From: Halopseudomonas litoralis
GTDB lineage: Bacteria; Pseudomonadota; Gammaproteobacteria; Pseudomonadales; Pseudomonadaceae
Length of the DNA: 64,000 nt
Direction: 5' to 3'
Assembly: GCF_900105005.1 (NCBI RefSeq)
Contig: NZ_LT629748.1
Coordinates: 558,001-622,000 of the forward strand
Positions within the stretch are counted from its first letter, which is position 1. Every line of letters starts with the position of its first letter. Both the position numbers and the translations under genes were made by a program. Shown here piece after piece: positions 62,696 to 64,000 of this stretch. The notes beneath the pieces are model-generated. The model made no database searches and had not been told where the DNA came from. It was given only the letters and a program-made list of their open reading frames with translations.

Positions 62696-62785
62696 GGAGA
62701 GTTGCCGGAGTGGTCGAACGGGACGGATTCGAAATCCGTTGAACAGGCAACTGTTCCCAGGGTTCGAATCCCTGACTCTCCGCCA
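62696..62785 (+). tRNA. tRNA-Ser (anticodon CGA)
   Basis: 90 nt with encoded CCA. Acceptor GGAGAGT pairs with ACTCTCC; anticodon loop TTCGAAA in stem GGAT/ATCC gives CGA; a long variable arm (GAACAGGCAACTGTTCCC) marks a class II tRNA; T-loop GGTTCGAATCC. Confidence 0.96.
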
Positions 62786-62805
62786 AATGACGGGGCAATC
62801 AATGA

Positions 62806-63861
<1,056 letters not shown>

Positions 63862-63947
63862 AGCTGAACCCAAACGGCATTAATGGCTCGAATAGTAAAC
63901 CGCTGGCCTGCTTGCCGGACCGACAGTGTTTATTATGGACGGACATT

Positions 63948-64000
63948 ATGCTGAGACCGAAACTGCCTGGGTTTGTTGTGTTTTTGCTGGCTCTGCTGTT
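63948..64000 (+). CDS. Start of an unidentified, probably exported protein (cut by window edge)
   Basis: ATG 63948 opens MLRPKLPGFVVFLLALL, a basic start followed by a hydrophobic stretch, as in a signal peptide or membrane anchor. Only 17 codons are visible, so no family can be named. An ATG at 63935 opens another frame and is less likely. Confidence 0.45.
   Translation, partial: MLRPKLPGFVVFLLALL

Overview
The window is a chromosomal segment of a gammaproteobacterium of the genus Pseudomonas in the broad sense. The Tol-Pal cluster, AspS, OprL-type Pal and the gene order purM/purN - hda - wrbA - arsC - proS - oprD - slyX - dps - aspS - yebC - ruvCAB - ybgC - tolQRAB - pal - cpoB - tRNA-Lys, then nadA - bepA - tusA - bcp - gcvR - dapA - bamC - purC, match what I recall of the P. 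aeruginosa backbone (PA0944-PA0974 and PA1004-PA1013). A Halopseudomonas or stutzeri-like lineage is my guess; the sequence given here cannot settle the species.

Region 1 (1-10.3 kb) is centred on vitamin B12. It has an anaerobic ribonucleotide reductase gene (nrdD, cut by the left edge) behind a compact cobalamin riboswitch, two NrdR boxes and an Anr/Dnr box. Next come divergent metE (B12-independent methionine synthase) and a minus-strand operon btuB-btuF-btuC-btuD-cob(I)alamin adenosyltransferase behind a second, canonical cobalamin riboswitch. The genes fit one logic: import and adenosylate B12 when it is available, and keep B12-independent enzymes for when it is not. Region 2 (10.3-31 kb) holds a Fur-box-controlled siderophore receptor with a PepSY reductase-like partner, two YihY/BrkB membrane proteins, endonuclease I, purM-purN, hda, redox genes, proS and an OprD porin.

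Region 3 (31-43.8 kb) is the conserved core: HIT, slyX, cold-shock, dps, aspS, yebC, ruvCAB and the complete tol-pal operon, ending at tRNA-Lys. Region 4 (43.8-48.7 kb) is an accessory stretch just behind tRNA-Lys. A hemerythrin-like gene is split by a 2,015-bp IS66-family element with an 8-bp target duplication, followed by a ferritin-like stress gene, a topoisomerase IB and a Yip1-type membrane protein.

Region 5 (48.7-64 kb) returns to the backbone, but between tusA and bcp sits a remnant type VI secretion module: a degenerate vgrG, an intact PldA/Tle5-like phospholipase D effector with an in-frame 45-bp duplication, and its likely periplasmic immunity gene. A 1,234-bp IS3-family element has landed exactly in the toxin-immunity junction. 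Removing it in silico restores a 4-bp stop/start overlap between the two genes, so the insertion swapped the last codons of the effector and uncoupled the immunity gene. The window ends with dapA-bamC-MBL-purC, tRNA-Ser(CGA), an adenine deaminase and the first codons of an unidentified exported protein.
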